Below are positions 1 through 7,797 of a DNA stretch of 7,848 nt, in pieces. This stretch comes from Candidatus Yonathbacteria bacterium RIFOXYC2_FULL_47_9 (lineage in GTDB: Bacteria > Patescibacteriota > Minisyncoccia > Phycocordibacterales > UBA1550). Position 1 is the first letter of the stretch. Each line of letters opens with the position of its first letter. The DNA lies in the NCBI GenBank assembly GCA_001825115.1, contig MHUY01000005.1:12736-20583 (forward strand), given 5' to 3'. The notes under the pieces were generated by a model. That model saw nothing but the letters and a program-made list of their open reading frames with translations. It searched no databases and had not been told where the DNA came from. The position numbers and the translations under genes were made by a program.

Positions 1-645
1 CACGGTCTTTCATGCGCGTATATTATGGAGGAGCTCGCTCGAGTGGATCCCACTAAGGCTATGGGGAGGACAATCATTGCGCACCTCGGCAATGGAGCAA
101 GTATCACCGCCATAAAAGAAGGAAAGAGTATTGATACGAGTATGGGCTTTACACCGACGGGCGGTATTCTGATGAGTTCGCGTACGGGCGACCTTGACCC
201 GGGGATGCTCCTCTATATTATGAAAAGCGAAGGGCTCTCACTCGACATGATGAGTCATCTCGTCAACCACGAGTCAGGACTCTTGGGGGTTTCTGAAACA
301 ACATCAGATATGCACGATCTCCTTGAGCATGAGACGACTGACGAGCGCGCCAAAGAGGCTATTGATTTATTTTGTTACGAAGCAAAAAAACGCATCGGTG
401 CATATGCAGCCGCGCTCGGTGGCATCGACACATTGATCTTTACGGGTGGCATGGGGGAGAATGCCTCGCGTGTTCGCGGGCGCATATGTGCAGGGTTGGA
501 ATTTTTAGGTGCCACACTCGACAGTGTACGAAATGATGCGAATGAAGATATTATTTCACCCCCATCTGCTTCCGTGTGTGTGAGAATCATACACACGAAC
601 GAAGAATTGGTAATCGCACGAATCGCTCATGGTTTAATTAATTAA
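1..645 (+). CDS. ackA: Acetate kinase, C-terminal part (5' end cut by window)
   Basis: This enzyme makes ATP and acetate from acetyl-phosphate and ADP, reversibly, in the cytoplasm. The reading frame is open from base 1, and its first codons read HGLSC, matching the family's HGTSH/HGLSY segment with the active-site His (His180 in Methanosarcina numbering). The gene therefore starts upstream, and the ATG at 25 is internal. Visible motifs are the phosphate-binding HLGNGAS (bases 82-102), the arginine of [10 protein letters not shown] (181-183; Arg241 equivalent), the adenosine-binding TGGMGENA (from 442) and the C-terminal TNEEL (from 595). About 214 codons are present, roughly half of a family protein of about 400 residues. 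It ends in TAA 11 nt before the phosphoketolase gene, so the two are probably co-transcribed and the acetyl-phosphate made by one is used by the other. The family identity is secure; only the N-terminal half is unseen. Confidence 0.96.
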   Translation, partial: HGLSCAYIMEELARVDPTKAMGRTIIAHLGNGASITAIKEGKSIDTSMGFTPTGGILMSSRTGDLDPGMLLYIMKSEGLSLDMMSHLVNHESGLLGVSETTSDMHDLLEHETTDERAKEAIDLFCYEAKKRIGAYAAALGGIDTLIFTGGMGENASRVRGRICAGLEFLGATLDSVRNDANEDIISPPSASVCVRIIHTNEELVIARIAHGLIN

Positions 646-656
646 TTTTTTACCCT

Positions 657-3023
657 ATGCACGCCACAGAAAAACCACTTTCCCCTGAATTGCTCCACAA
701 AATGGATGCCTATTGGCGTGCTGCAAATTATTTGTCGGTGGGGCAAATTTATCTCTATGACAATCCTCTATTAAAAAAGCCTCTCGAGTTTGACCACATA
801 AAGCCAACTCTGCTGGGGCATTGGGGTACAACTCCCGGGCAAAATTTTATCTATGTGCATTTGAACCGCATCATTAAGGAACATAATCTCAATATGCTGT
901 ATGTTTCGGGTCCGGGGCACGGTGGTCCGGCGCTGGTGGCAAACACCTATCTCGAGGGTACTTACAGCGAGGTCTATCCAAACATCAGTCAGGACGAAGA
1001 GGGAATGAAGCGACTCTTTACGCAGTTCTCGTTTCCTGGGGGTATTCCGAGTCATGTCTCCCCAGAGTGTCCGGGGTCTATGCATGAGGGCGGGGAGCTC
1101 GGGTATTCACTCAGCCATTCCTTTGGTGCGGTTTTTGACAACCCTGATCTTGTGGTTGCTTGTGTGGTGGGCGATGGCGAAGCAGAAACAGGGCCGCTTG
1201 CAACATCGTGGCATTCAAACAAATTTCTTAACCCGATTACTGATGGTGCTGTGCTCCCCATTTTTCATTTGAATGGTTACAAGATTGCGAACCCAACTAT
1301 TTTTGCCCGTATTGAGCCCGAAGAGCTCGAACAACTTTTCCTCGGCTATGGCTGGACCCCATATTTTGTTGAAGGGAGTGATCCAGAGGTTGTTCATCAA
1401 GAAATGGCTGCCGCACTTGATGTCGCCATTGGTGACATCAAACGGATACAGGAGCATGCACGCACAACAGGAGATCCCTCGCGTCCTCGTTGGCCTATGA
1501 TCATTCTCAAAACTCCCAAGGGTTGGACCGGACCGAAAGAGGTTGACGGAAAACCAAACGAAGACTCGTTTCGCTCGCACCAGGTCCCGCTTGCGGTTGA
1601 CCGTAAACATCCCGAGCATCTTGTTGAGTTGGAGCGATGGATGAAAAGCTATCGTCCCGAAGAGCTTTTTAATGAACAAGGAAGACTAAAAGAAGAGCTT
1701 GCGGAGCTCGCTCCTAAGGGTCAGAGCAGAATGGGAGCTAATCCTCATACGAATGGAGGCCTCCTTCTCAAAGACCTTGATCTTCCTGATTTTGAAAAAT
1801 ATGCCGTCGAAGTTACTTCTCCAGGAGCTACCTTGGCAGCTGATACCGAAGTGCTTGGGGGTTTTTTACGTGATGTTGTTTTGCTCAACAAAGAATCGCG
1901 CAACTTTAGAATTTTTGGACCAGATGAGACGCTCTCCAATCGGCTCAACTCGGTGTTTGATGTCACGAGTCGTCAGTGGAATGCGCGCGCACAGCAAGGT
2001 GACGAATTTCTTTCGACCGACGGGAGGGTGATGGAGATGCTTTCTGAACATCAGTGCGAGGGCTGGCTCGAAGGGTACCTTCTTACGGGGCGCCACGGTA
2101 TCTTGAATAGCTACGAAGCATTCATTCACATTATTGATTCAATGTTTAATCAACATGCAAAATGGCTCAAGGTCACCTTGCAGCTACCTTGGCGTAGAAA
2201 GATTGCCTCACTCAACTATCTGCTTGCTTCTCATGTGTGGCAGCAGGCGCACAATGGTTTTACCCATCAGGACCCCGGTTTCATTGATACCGTCGTAAAT
2301 AAAAAGGCCGAGATAGTGCGTGTGTATCTGCCGCCTGATGCGAACTGTCTTCTTTCTGTGTATGATCATTGTCTGCGCAGTCGCCACTATGTGAATGTGG
2401 TCATTGCAGGGAAGTATCAGGCGCCGCAATGGCTCTCGATGGATGCCGCGCGCAAGCATTGTTCAGAGGGTGTGGGGATTTGGTCGTGGGCAAGCAATGA
2501 CCAGGGCGGTGAACCTGATGTGGTGATGGTGAGTTGTGGTGATGTGCCGACACGCGAGATTCTTGCGGCAATCATGATCTTGCGGGAGCATATCCCCGAA
2601 ATAAAGATTCGTATGGTAAATATCGTTGACCTTATGAAGCTTCAGCCCCAATCTGAGCATCCTCACGGACTCAGTGACGCTGACTTTGATTCGCTTTTCA
2701 CAAAGGACAAGCAAGTCATGTTCGCTTTTCATGGGTACCCATGGCTCATTCATCGTCTGACGTATCGACGAACCAACCATAAAAATATCCATGTGCGCGG
2801 TTATAAGGAAGAGGGGACTATCACTACAAACTTTGACATGACCGTCCTCAACGACATGGACCGTTACCACCTCGTTATGGATGTCATTGGGCGCCTACCG
2901 CAATTTGGGTCAAAGACGGCGTACTTAAAGCAATTGATGCAGGACACGCTCATTGAACACAAAGAGTACATCACCAAGCACGGTGAAGATATGCCGGAGA
3001 TCCTTAACTGGAAGTGGCAATAA
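657..3023 (+). CDS. xfp: Xylulose-5-phosphate/fructose-6-phosphate phosphoketolase
   Basis: This thiamine-diphosphate enzyme cleaves xylulose-5-P (and in many members fructose-6-P) with phosphate, giving acetyl-phosphate plus glyceraldehyde-3-P (or erythrose-4-P). The 788-residue length is normal for the family. Visible motifs are GHWGTTPG (54-61), SGPGHGGPA (84-92), the phosphoketolase signature EGGELGY (144-150), the ThDP/Mg-binding GDGEAETG (172-179) and HLNGYKI (204-210). The middle and C-terminal transketolase-like regions follow, with [10 protein letters not shown] and the [10 protein letters not shown] stretch. The only sensible start is the ATG 11 nt after ackA. No Shine-Dalgarno sequence precedes it; the gap is T-rich. 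Two tandem TAA stops end the gene and run directly into a terminator. Placement next to acetate kinase implies the ATP-yielding phosphoketolase route to acetate. Substrate preference between the C5 and C6 sugars cannot be read from the sequence. Confidence 0.97.
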   Translation: MHATEKPLSPELLHKMDAYWRAANYLSVGQIYLYDNPLLKKPLEFDHIKPTLLGHWGTTPGQNFIYVHLNRIIKEHNLNMLYVSGPGHGGPALVANTYLEGTYSEVYPNISQDEEGMKRLFTQFSFPGGIPSHVSPECPGSMHEGGELGYSLSHSFGAVFDNPDLVVACVVGDGEAETGPLATSWHSNKFLNPITDGAVLPIFHLNGYKIANPTIFARIEPEELEQLFLGYGWTPYFVEGSDPEVVHQEMAAALDVAIGDIKRIQEHARTTGDPSRPRWPMIILKTPKGWTGPKEVDGKPNEDSFRSHQVPLAVDRKHPEHLVELERWMKSYRPEELFNEQGRLKEELAELAPKGQSRMGANPHTNGGLLLKDLDLPDFEKYAVEVTSPGATLAADTEVLGGFLRDVVLLNKESRNFRIFGPDETLSNRLNSVFDVTSRQWNARAQQGDEFLSTDGRVMEMLSEHQCEGWLEGYLLTGRHGILNSYEAFIHIIDSMFNQHAKWLKVTLQLPWRRKIASLNYLLASHVWQQAHNGFTHQDPGFIDTVVNKKAEIVRVYLPPDANCLLSVYDHCLRSRHYVNVVIAGKYQAPQWLSMDAARKHCSEGVGIWSWASNDQGGEPDVVMVSCGDVPTREILAAIMILREHIPEIKIRMVNIVDLMKLQPQSEHPHGLSDADFDSLFTKDKQVMFAFHGYPWLIHRLTYRRTNHKNIHVRGYKEEGTITTNFDMTVLNDMDRYHLVMDVIGRLPQFGSKTAYLKQLMQDTLIEHKEYITKHGEDMPEILNWKWQ

Positions 3024-3024
3024 T

Positions 3025-3066
3025 AACAAAAAGGGTTAACATATTTATGTTAACCCTTTTTGTTTA
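3025..3066 (+). terminator. Intrinsic terminator after xfp, possibly bidirectional
   Basis: A perfect inverted repeat has its left arm at 3025-3042 and its right arm at 3047-3064: 18 bp paired without mismatch around an ATTT loop. The core GGGTTAACAT/ATGTTAACCC is flanked by an A-run on the left and a T-run on the right, which is the usual arrangement for a factor-independent terminator that can work from either side. It starts inside the second of two tandem stop codons of xfp and separates the ackA-xfp unit from the copper operon. Confidence 0.9.
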
Positions 3067-3083
3067 ATGATGCTTTAGGTGAC

Positions 3084-3113
3084 TTGACATGATACCCCCT
3101 AGGGGTATATCAT
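3084..3113 (+). promoter_or_regulatory. Promoter of the csoR-copA operon
   Basis: A consensus -35 hexamer TTGACA lies at 3084-3089. The best -10 is TATCAT at 3108-3113 (5 of 6 matches), with an 18-nt spacer. TATATC at 3106-3111 with a 16-nt spacer is an alternative. Transcription would start about 7 nt after the -10, at or next to the csoR ATG at 3120, so the transcript is probably leaderless. The spacer is filled by a palindrome that fits a CsoR operator. The hexamers are seen directly; the start site is inferred. Confidence 0.8.
3092..3108. promoter_or_regulatory. CsoR operator (palindrome between -35 and -10)
   Basis: The 17-bp sequence ATACCCCCTAGGGGTAT has perfect 7-bp arms (ATACCCC / GGGGTAT) around CTA. 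It matches the G/C-tract type of site, with flanking TA steps, bound by CsoR/RcnR-family repressors. It sits inside the promoter spacer, directly upstream of a csoR gene. Bound repressor would block RNA polymerase, and Cu(I) binding would release it. Autoregulation of the whole operon follows by inference. Confidence 0.85.
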
Positions 3114-3119
3114 TCATGT

Positions 3120-3383
3120 ATGAAAGAGCCGACACAAAAATTAATCAAACGTCTCAAGATCGTTGAGGGGCAAGTGCGTGGATTGCAAGATATGTTGGAA
3201 AAGGGAGTTTATTGCATTGATGTCATCACACAGATATCTGCCGCAAAGCAGGCCCTTTCGGGGGTTGAGGACGCTTTAATGGAGAGCCACCTAGGGTCCT
3301 GTGCTATTGAGCAAATCAAGAAAGGGAAGGAAAGGAAAGCGATAGAGGAAATAATTAAAGTGTATCGACTTAAACGTAAATAA
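3120..3383 (+). CDS. csoR: Copper-sensing transcriptional repressor CsoR
   Basis: This is a small all-helical DNA-binding repressor (DUF156/CsoR-RcnR family, 87 residues, normal length) that releases its operator when it binds Cu(I). The Cu(I) ligand set Cys-His-Cys is present as C32, H57 and C61, with the spacing of Mycobacterium CsoR C36-H61-C65. The second-shell residues Tyr and Glu that couple metal binding to DNA release in CsoR also align, as Y31 and E77. This argues for a copper sensor rather than the nickel/cobalt (RcnR), formaldehyde (FrmR) or persulfide (CstR) branches. The N-terminal basic helix ([16 protein letters not shown]) is typical. The ATG at 3120 fits the family N-terminus. 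There is no Shine-Dalgarno sequence, and the predicted transcript begins at this codon. It is the first gene of the operon, 5 nt ahead of copA. Confidence 0.95.
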   Translation: MKEPTQKLIKRLKIVEGQVRGLQDMLEKGVYCIDVITQISAAKQALSGVEDALMESHLGSCAIEQIKKGKERKAIEEIIKVYRLKRK

Positions 3384-3388
3384 AGTCC

Positions 3389-5683
3389 ATGAGCACGACA
3401 AAAACATACAATGTAAGAGGAATGCACTGCGCTTCGTGCGCGGGTATCATTGAAAAGACCTTTAAAAAAACAGACGGAGTGCAGTCGGCTGAGGTAAATC
3501 CGGGCACCGAAACCGTGAAGGTCGTTTTTGATGAGTCAAAAACCAACCCTCATCACCTTTCGCAAAAAATAGAAAAGCTCGGGTACACCCTCGTGTTCCC
3601 CACGGCTGAAGAAATGAAAATGTCAGCCGAAGAACATGCGGGACATCTCGGACTTAATCAATCGAAGAAAGAAAAGCTCGCAGAAGTTGCCGATATGCGA
3701 TCAAAAGTCATAACAGTAATACCGCTCGCTGTTTTCAGTGTTTTTGTGATGGGGTGGGGTATTCTCGCGGACTACAATGTGCTTCCCAAAATGAGTGATA
3801 CTCTCTATGAGTTCCTTCACCATCTACTACCCCTTATGGCCACGTATGTGCTCTTTGTGGTCGGCAAGCCGTATCTCCTCGGTCTGTATCGCTTTCTCCG
3901 TTATGGAGAGGCAAATATGGATACCCTTATAGGGCTGGGTACCGTCGCTGCGTTTCTGTATAGTTTTATAGTTAGTGCGTTTGAGGACGTACTCAAGTCT
4001 CTTGTAGATGTGCATCAGACATACTACGATGTTACCATTATTGTCATTGCTTTTATTGCACTCGGGAAATATCTCGAAGCTCGCTCAAAAATAAAGACTG
4101 GCGATGCTATTGAAAAACTCCTCAATCTCCAGACAAAAACTGCGCTCGTTATTCGCGAAGGAAAAGAAGTAGAGGTCTCAATTGGTGAGGTGGTTCACGG
4201 AGACCTCATTGTGGTAAAGCCGGGAGCAAAGATTCCCGTTGATGGGGTAATTACTGAAGGTTCTTCTTTTGTCGACGAGTCAATGGTGACCGGAGAGCCG
4301 ATGCCCGTTCAAAAAAAGACAGGGGACCGTGTGGTGGCAGGTACCATAAACACCAGCGGCGCATTTGTTTTTAAAGCAACTAACGTTGGATCAGAAACAT
4401 TACTCGCACAAATCATAAAGATGGTTGAAGAAGCGCAGGGAAGCAAGGCGCCCATTCAGGCCTTAGCAGACAAGATTTCGAGTATTTTTGTGCCAACCGT
4501 TTTAATTATTGCGTTCCTTGCTCTCGGCATATGGCTTCTGTTTGGAACGAGTACTCTCGGATTTTCACAAGCGATATCCCTAGGCCTTGTTGCTTTTGTT
4601 AGTATTCTGGTGATTGCCTGTCCATGTGCCCTCGGCCTTGCGACCCCAACGGCAATTATCGTAGGGGTAGGCAAGGGGGCTAAAGAAGGAATCCTTATCA
4701 AAGACGCGGCTACTCTCGAAAAACTGCACAACGTAGATACGGTCATCGTAGACAAGACTGGTACTATTACTATTGGCAAACCGACACTCGTTTATGTTCA
4801 AAATCTTTCAAACCTAAAAGACGATGAGCTTGTGTCTATCCTCGCATCACTTGAGAAAAAATCAGAGCACCCTATTGCGCACGCGGTTGCAACCTACGCA
4901 GAGGAGAAAAACATCACCACCGTAGACGTTGAAAATTTTGAAGGCATTCAAGGTAAGGGACTCAAGGGGTCAATCAATGGTATTGAATACTATGTTGGCA
5001 ATGCAAAACTCATTAATGATCTCAGCGTCGCATTTGATACTTCAAAAATCGAAGAGTTTACCGCGCAAGGAAAAACTCCTGTCATTTTAGCTACCAAAGA
5101 AAAGGTCCTGGGGTTTGTGATGGTAGCAGATGAAATAAAAGCTGAGTCAAAGCAAGCGGTGGCAGACCTACATAAATTGGGAATCAAGGTCGTGATGCTC
5201 ACCGGAGATGATGAGAGGGCAGCAAAGTATATGGCGTCATTGGTTGGCATTGATGAAGTAATTGCGCATGTATTGCCACAAGACAAGCTGGCAAAAATAA
5301 AAGAATTGCAGGCGCAAGGAAACATTGTGGCTATGGCAGGGGATGGGGTGAACGATGCGCCAGCGCTTGCGCAAGCAGATGTGGGTATTGCGATGGGTAC
5401 GGGGACGGATGTAGCTATCGAGTCTGCTGGTATCACACTGCTTGGTGGCGATATCTCTAAGCTTGTAAAAGCAATCAAGCTTTCAAAAATGACGATGCGA
5501 GGGATTAAGCAGAATCTCTTTTGGGCATTCATCTATAACATTGTGGGGATACCGCTTGCGGCAGGAGTGTTCTATCCGTTTTTTGGATGGCTCTTGAATC
5601 CCGTTTTTGCAGGTTTTGCGATGGCATTCTCGAGTGTTTCGGTGGTATCCAACTCGCTCCGCATAAAGGCTAAGAAATTATAA
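3389..5683 (+). CDS. copA: Cu(I)-exporting P-type ATPase (P1B-1)
   Basis: This inner-membrane pump exports cytosolic Cu(I) at the cost of ATP. It has 764 residues. One N-terminal HMA domain (1-70) carries GMHCASC with C14 and C17. A short Met/His-containing linker (M76, M78, H83, H86) precedes the first membrane helix. About eight membrane helices are expected, with the metal-site CPC at 411-413. The actuator domain has TGE (301-303), the phosphorylation loop has DKTGT (D455), the nucleotide domain has HP (494-495), and the hinge has GDGVND (651-656). The last two helices match the copper-subgroup signatures exactly: N-x6-YN-x4-P (N709, Y716, N717) and P-x6-M-x2-SS-x5-NS (M745, S748, S749). 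The specificity for Cu(I)/Ag(I) is therefore well supported. It lies 5 nt after csoR and 5 nt before the next gene, with no clear ribosome binding site, so translation may be coupled. Confidence 0.97.
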   Translation: MSTTKTYNVRGMHCASCAGIIEKTFKKTDGVQSAEVNPGTETVKVVFDESKTNPHHLSQKIEKLGYTLVFPTAEEMKMSAEEHAGHLGLNQSKKEKLAEVADMRSKVITVIPLAVFSVFVMGWGILADYNVLPKMSDTLYEFLHHLLPLMATYVLFVVGKPYLLGLYRFLRYGEANMDTLIGLGTVAAFLYSFIVSAFEDVLKSLVDVHQTYYDVTIIVIAFIALGKYLEARSKIKTGDAIEKLLNLQTKTALVIREGKEVEVSIGEVVHGDLIVVKPGAKIPVDGVITEGSSFVDESMVTGEPMPVQKKTGDRVVAGTINTSGAFVFKATNVGSETLLAQIIKMVEEAQGSKAPIQALADKISSIFVPTVLIIAFLALGIWLLFGTSTLGFSQAISLGLVAFVSILVIACPCALGLATPTAIIVGVGKGAKEGILIKDAATLEKLHNVDTVIVDKTGTITIGKPTLVYVQNLSNLKDDELVSILASLEKKSEHPIAHAVATYAEEKNITTVDVENFEGIQGKGLKGSINGIEYYVGNAKLINDLSVAFDTSKIEEFTAQGKTPVILATKEKVLGFVMVADEIKAESKQAVADLHKLGIKVVMLTGDDERAAKYMASLVGIDEVIAHVLPQDKLAKIKELQAQGNIVAMAGDGVNDAPALAQADVGIAMGTGTDVAIESAGITLLGGDISKLVKAIKLSKMTMRGIKQNLFWAFIYNIVGIPLAAGVFYPFFGWLLNPVFAGFAMAFSSVSVVSNSLRIKAKKL

Positions 5684-5688
5684 TTATT

Positions 5689-6714
5689 ATGACTACACAA
5701 AAATATACGTTCCACGTACAGGGGATGCACTGCAATTCATGCGTCTTGATGATAGAAAGCGAGCTCGGAGATTTGCCGTACCTCACGCACGTCAAATCAA
5801 GCCTCAAGAATAATTCGGTGGAAGTGGTGGGAGATTTTGGTGACAAGACACCAGAACAGATTGCCGATGAATTAACGGCACCTCTGAGGCCTCATGGTTA
5901 TACGGTTTCGGTTGAAAAGAAGACCAAAGAGAACAAGTGGGCAGATTTCAAAATTGCCATACCGGCAGCTTTGGCATTTGCCGTACTGTTTGTGGTGGTG
6001 CAAAAAATGGGGTTGGTAAACTTAGTGAGCGCGGGTGATGTTACGTACGGCACGGCGTTTGTGATTGGCATTGTCGCATCGCTCTCAACCTGTATGGCCG
6101 TCGTGGGAGGACTCCTGCTCTCAATGTCTGCCACCTTTGCAAAAGAGGGGGACAAAATAAAACCCCAGCTGATGTTCCATGCCGGGCGAATCGTTTCATT
6201 CTTTCTGCTCGGGGGAGTAATTGGTGCTGTTGGAACGGCGTTCACACTCAGCACCTCTGCTACGTTCATACTCGGTTTAGTTATTGGTGTAGTGATGCTC
6301 GTTCTTGGTCTCAATCTCCTCGACGTTTTTCCTTGGGCAAAAAAACTTCAGCTATCAATGCCGAAGTCCATTGCAAAACGTGCGCATGGAGTATCAAAAT
6401 TAAATCATACTCTCACGCCGATCCTCGTAGGTGTTGCAACCTTTTTCCTACCCTGTGGGTTTACGCAGTCGATGCAACTCTATACTCTTACCACAGGAAG
6501 TTTCTCTGAAGGAGGACTCACGATGCTTTCGTATGCCCTAGGGACGTTCCCTGTGCTCGCACTCATTAGCTTCAGCTCATTCAGTATTCAGAGCAGCTCA
6601 AAGGCGGGGATCTTTTTCAAGACAGCTGGGCTTGTCGTTATTATGTTCGCGCTGTTTAATATTTTAAATAGTCTCGTGGTTGTCGGACTGATTCCGCCGC
6701 TCTTTAATTTTTAA
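5689..6714 (+). CDS. HMA domain fused to TauE/SafE (DsbD_2-like) membrane protein
   Basis: This is a two-part protein of 341 residues. Residues 1-75 form an HMA metal-binding domain with GMHCNSC (C15, C18), of the kind found in CopZ and in the neighbouring CopA. Residues from about 87 to the end form some seven hydrophobic helices. They resemble proteins annotated as sulfite exporter TauE/SafE or as the DsbD/CcdA-like membrane domain (DsbD_2). Two membrane cysteines stand out: C135 in LSTCMAVVGG and C256 in FLPCGFTQ. Paired cysteines in separate helices are the hallmark of DsbD/CcdA-type electron carriers, but they could equally bind Cu(I). The gene is embedded in the copper operon between copA and a cupredoxin-like gene. 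It may pass copper or reducing equivalents between the cytosol and the outer partner. The family resemblance is fairly sure; the substrate is unknown, and sulfite export is unlikely here. Confidence 0.85.
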   Translation: MTTQKYTFHVQGMHCNSCVLMIESELGDLPYLTHVKSSLKNNSVEVVGDFGDKTPEQIADELTAPLRPHGYTVSVEKKTKENKWADFKIAIPAALAFAVLFVVVQKMGLVNLVSAGDVTYGTAFVIGIVASLSTCMAVVGGLLLSMSATFAKEGDKIKPQLMFHAGRIVSFFLLGGVIGAVGTAFTLSTSATFILGLVIGVVMLVLGLNLLDVFPWAKKLQLSMPKSIAKRAHGVSKLNHTLTPILVGVATFFLPCGFTQSMQLYTLTTGSFSEGGLTMLSYALGTFPVLALISFSSFSIQSSSKAGIFFKTAGLVVIMFALFNILNSLVVVGLIPPLFNF

Positions 6715-6726
6715 CATAATCATTTT

Positions 6727-7110
6727 ATGAAATCTACCGTGGTGTCAGTCGTCGTAGCATTTGCTCTTATTGGAGGAGCTTTTATGCTCACGAGAAGTAG
6801 TGGGGAAGAAGTGGGTAACGCAAACAATGTCACCATTGTCGATGACAAGCAGATCATCGAGATAAAGGCCAAAGGTGGCTATCAGCCAAGAAAAAGTGTC
6901 GCTAAGGCTGGTATTCCCACTATATTGAGGTTTGACACGAACGGCACCTTTGATTGTTCGTCGTCAGTTCGAATCCCCCGCATGAACATAAGCAGGATAC
7001 TTCCGCAGATAGGCACTACTGATATTGATATCGGGACTTTTAAAGCTGAAGTGCTTCAAGGTGCGTGCAGTATGGGGATGTACCCCTTTGAAGTTGAGTT
7101 TCAAAACTGA
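6727..7110 (+). CDS. Membrane-anchored cupredoxin-like protein without histidine
   Basis: This is a 127-residue protein. A hydrophobic segment at about 5-21 after a single Lys suggests an uncleaved membrane anchor or signal peptide; no lipobox cysteine is seen. The rest (about 35-127) resembles the cupredoxin-like domain (Cupredoxin_1 type) often found with HMA/TauE membrane proteins. Conserved blocks are GGYQP, TFDCSSSVRIP and ACSMGMYPFEVEF. Likely metal ligands are C77, C114, M116 and M118. The protein contains no histidine, so it cannot form a classical blue-copper site (two His, one Cys). A Cu(I) thiolate/thioether site or a disulfide between C77 and C114 is more plausible. It probably acts outside the membrane as a copper acceptor or redox partner of the preceding protein. 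The ATG lies 12 nt after that gene and is preceded by an AT-rich gap with no Shine-Dalgarno sequence. It is the last gene of the operon and ends in TGA. Confidence 0.85.
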   Translation: MKSTVVSVVVAFALIGGAFMLTRSSGEEVGNANNVTIVDDKQIIEIKAKGGYQPRKSVAKAGIPTILRFDTNGTFDCSSSVRIPRMNISRILPQIGTTDIDIGTFKAEVLQGACSMGMYPFEVEFQN

Positions 7111-7160
7111 TTTTCTGTATAGTCGCAGAATAGGGTAAAATGCTGGAATACAGACTAGTT
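7111..7160 (+). promoter_or_regulatory. Gap with possible promoter for the metallopeptidase gene
   Basis: This 50-nt gap holds a -10-like TAAAAT at 7136-7141 (5 of 6 matches). No good -35 lies at the usual distance: the bases at 7113-7118 match poorly. A start about 7 nt downstream would give a leader of roughly 13 nt for the ATG at 7161, and would exclude the ATG at 7140, which overlaps the -10. No terminator for the copper operon is visible here, so read-through from upstream is also possible. Confidence 0.35.
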
Positions 7161-7730
7161 ATGAAAAAAGAAATAGAACTCCAGCAGAAAAAGATTGAGT
7201 ACACGCTCAGGTTGAGTAAGCGTGCGCGAAGGATGCGGCTCGCTATTTATCGCGATGGAGCTTTTGTGGTGACCGCTCCGCAGTTTGTGGGATTAACTAC
7301 TATTGAACAATTTATTCTGAGGAAGTCAGAGTGGGTGATTGGTAAGATAGAATACTTCAAACAATTCTCTGGCAGGATTTTTATTAAGAACACCAAACAA
7401 GAATTTGCCCTGCATAAAGAGTCAGCCTTGATGCTTGCCATAGAACGCATGGCACATTTTAACGAGATCTATCAATTCAGCTGGGGCAAGGTGACCATCC
7501 GTAATCAAAAGACGAGATGGGGGAGTTGTTCAAAAAAAGGGAACATCAATTTTAATTACAAAATAGCACTACTTCCCGCGCACATTGCGGATTACATTAT
7601 TGTGCACGAGTTATGCCACCTGAAAGAGTTTAACCATTCACGAAATTTCTGGAATCTGGTAGCGCAGGCTATTCCCGGTCATCGTGAGGTGCGAGCAGAA
7701 CTCAAAAAGACAGGAGTTAGTTTTTTCTAA
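7161..7730 (+). CDS. YgjP-like zinc metallopeptidase (DUF45/M48-like)
   Basis: This is a predicted zinc-dependent peptidase of the YgjP/DUF45 family (related to SprT and WLM proteases), 189 residues from this start. The N-terminal half has the family's Y-x-LRLSKRARRMRL pattern. A WGSC motif follows at 120-123. The active site is HELCHLKEFNH: zinc ligands H149 and H153, catalytic E150 and probable third ligand H159 (HExxHx5H), followed by S-x-x-FW. No signal peptide or membrane helix is seen, so it should be cytoplasmic. An in-frame ATG at 7140 would add seven residues. The 7161 start is preferred because the family pattern begins soon after it and because a likely -10 element overlaps 7140. 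The 7140 ATG does have AGGG 4 nt upstream, which keeps it possible. There is no functional link to the copper genes. Physiological substrates of this family are poorly known. Confidence 0.9.
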   Translation: MKKEIELQQKKIEYTLRLSKRARRMRLAIYRDGAFVVTAPQFVGLTTIEQFILRKSEWVIGKIEYFKQFSGRIFIKNTKQEFALHKESALMLAIERMAHFNEIYQFSWGKVTIRNQKTRWGSCSKKGNINFNYKIALLPAHIADYIIVHELCHLKEFNHSRNFWNLVAQAIPGHREVRAELKKTGVSFF

Positions 7731-7756
7731 GATTGTGTTAATAAAGAATAGGTTTC

Positions 7757-7785
7757 TTTACAAGCATAAGGTTTGTTGTTATTGT
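7757..7785 (+). promoter_or_regulatory. Possible promoter of the ABC transporter gene
   Basis: TTTACA (7757-7762, 5 of 6 matches to the -35 consensus) and TATTGT (7780-7785, 4 of 6 matches to the -10) are separated by 17 nt. Transcription would start about 6 nt before the ATG at 7798, again giving a nearly leaderless message. The -10 is weak, so this is tentative. Confidence 0.3.
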
Positions 7786-7797
7786 CGATGAATATTT

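Noticed and set aside
25..27. ATG at 25 as the true start of ackA
   Set aside because: The frame is open to base 1, and the upstream codons encode the conserved HGLSC active-site segment, so the gene is cut by the window rather than starting here.
1215..1679. 154-codon open frame on the minus strand inside xfp
   Set aside because: It is antisense to conserved phosphoketolase sequence, with no start signal or domain. It is a shadow of codon bias.
3116..3118. ATG at 3116 as csoR start
   Set aside because: It is out of frame with csoR. The ATG at 3120 gives the correct family N-terminus.
4990..5532. 180-codon open frame on the minus strand inside copA
   Set aside because: It lies wholly antisense to the conserved ATP-hinge and membrane region of copA. 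Its translation is low-complexity Ser/Ala/Thr/Ile/Pro-rich, as expected from a complementary frame, with no recognisable domain.
5689..6714. A sulfite/sulfonate exporter function for the TauE/SafE-like protein
   Set aside because: The HMA domain, the membrane cysteines and the copper operon context point to copper or thiol handling. The exporter label comes only from the family name.
7074..7086. GGGG-ATGTA-CCCC as terminator or second CsoR site
   Set aside because: It is only a 4-bp stem inside the cupredoxin gene, encodes the MGMYP metal-ligand segment, has no T-run, and has the arms in reverse order to the operator.
7108..7122. TGA read as an amino acid at the end of the cupredoxin gene (alternative code)
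   Set aside because: Read-through would add only three codons before TAG, the protein already ends at the family's usual C-terminus, and no other gene has an in-frame TGA.
7742..7760. Inverted repeat TAAAGAA/TTCTTTA after the metallopeptidase gene
   Set aside because: The 7-bp stem has one G-C pair, is not followed by a T-run and overlaps a possible -35 element. It is too weak to call a terminator.
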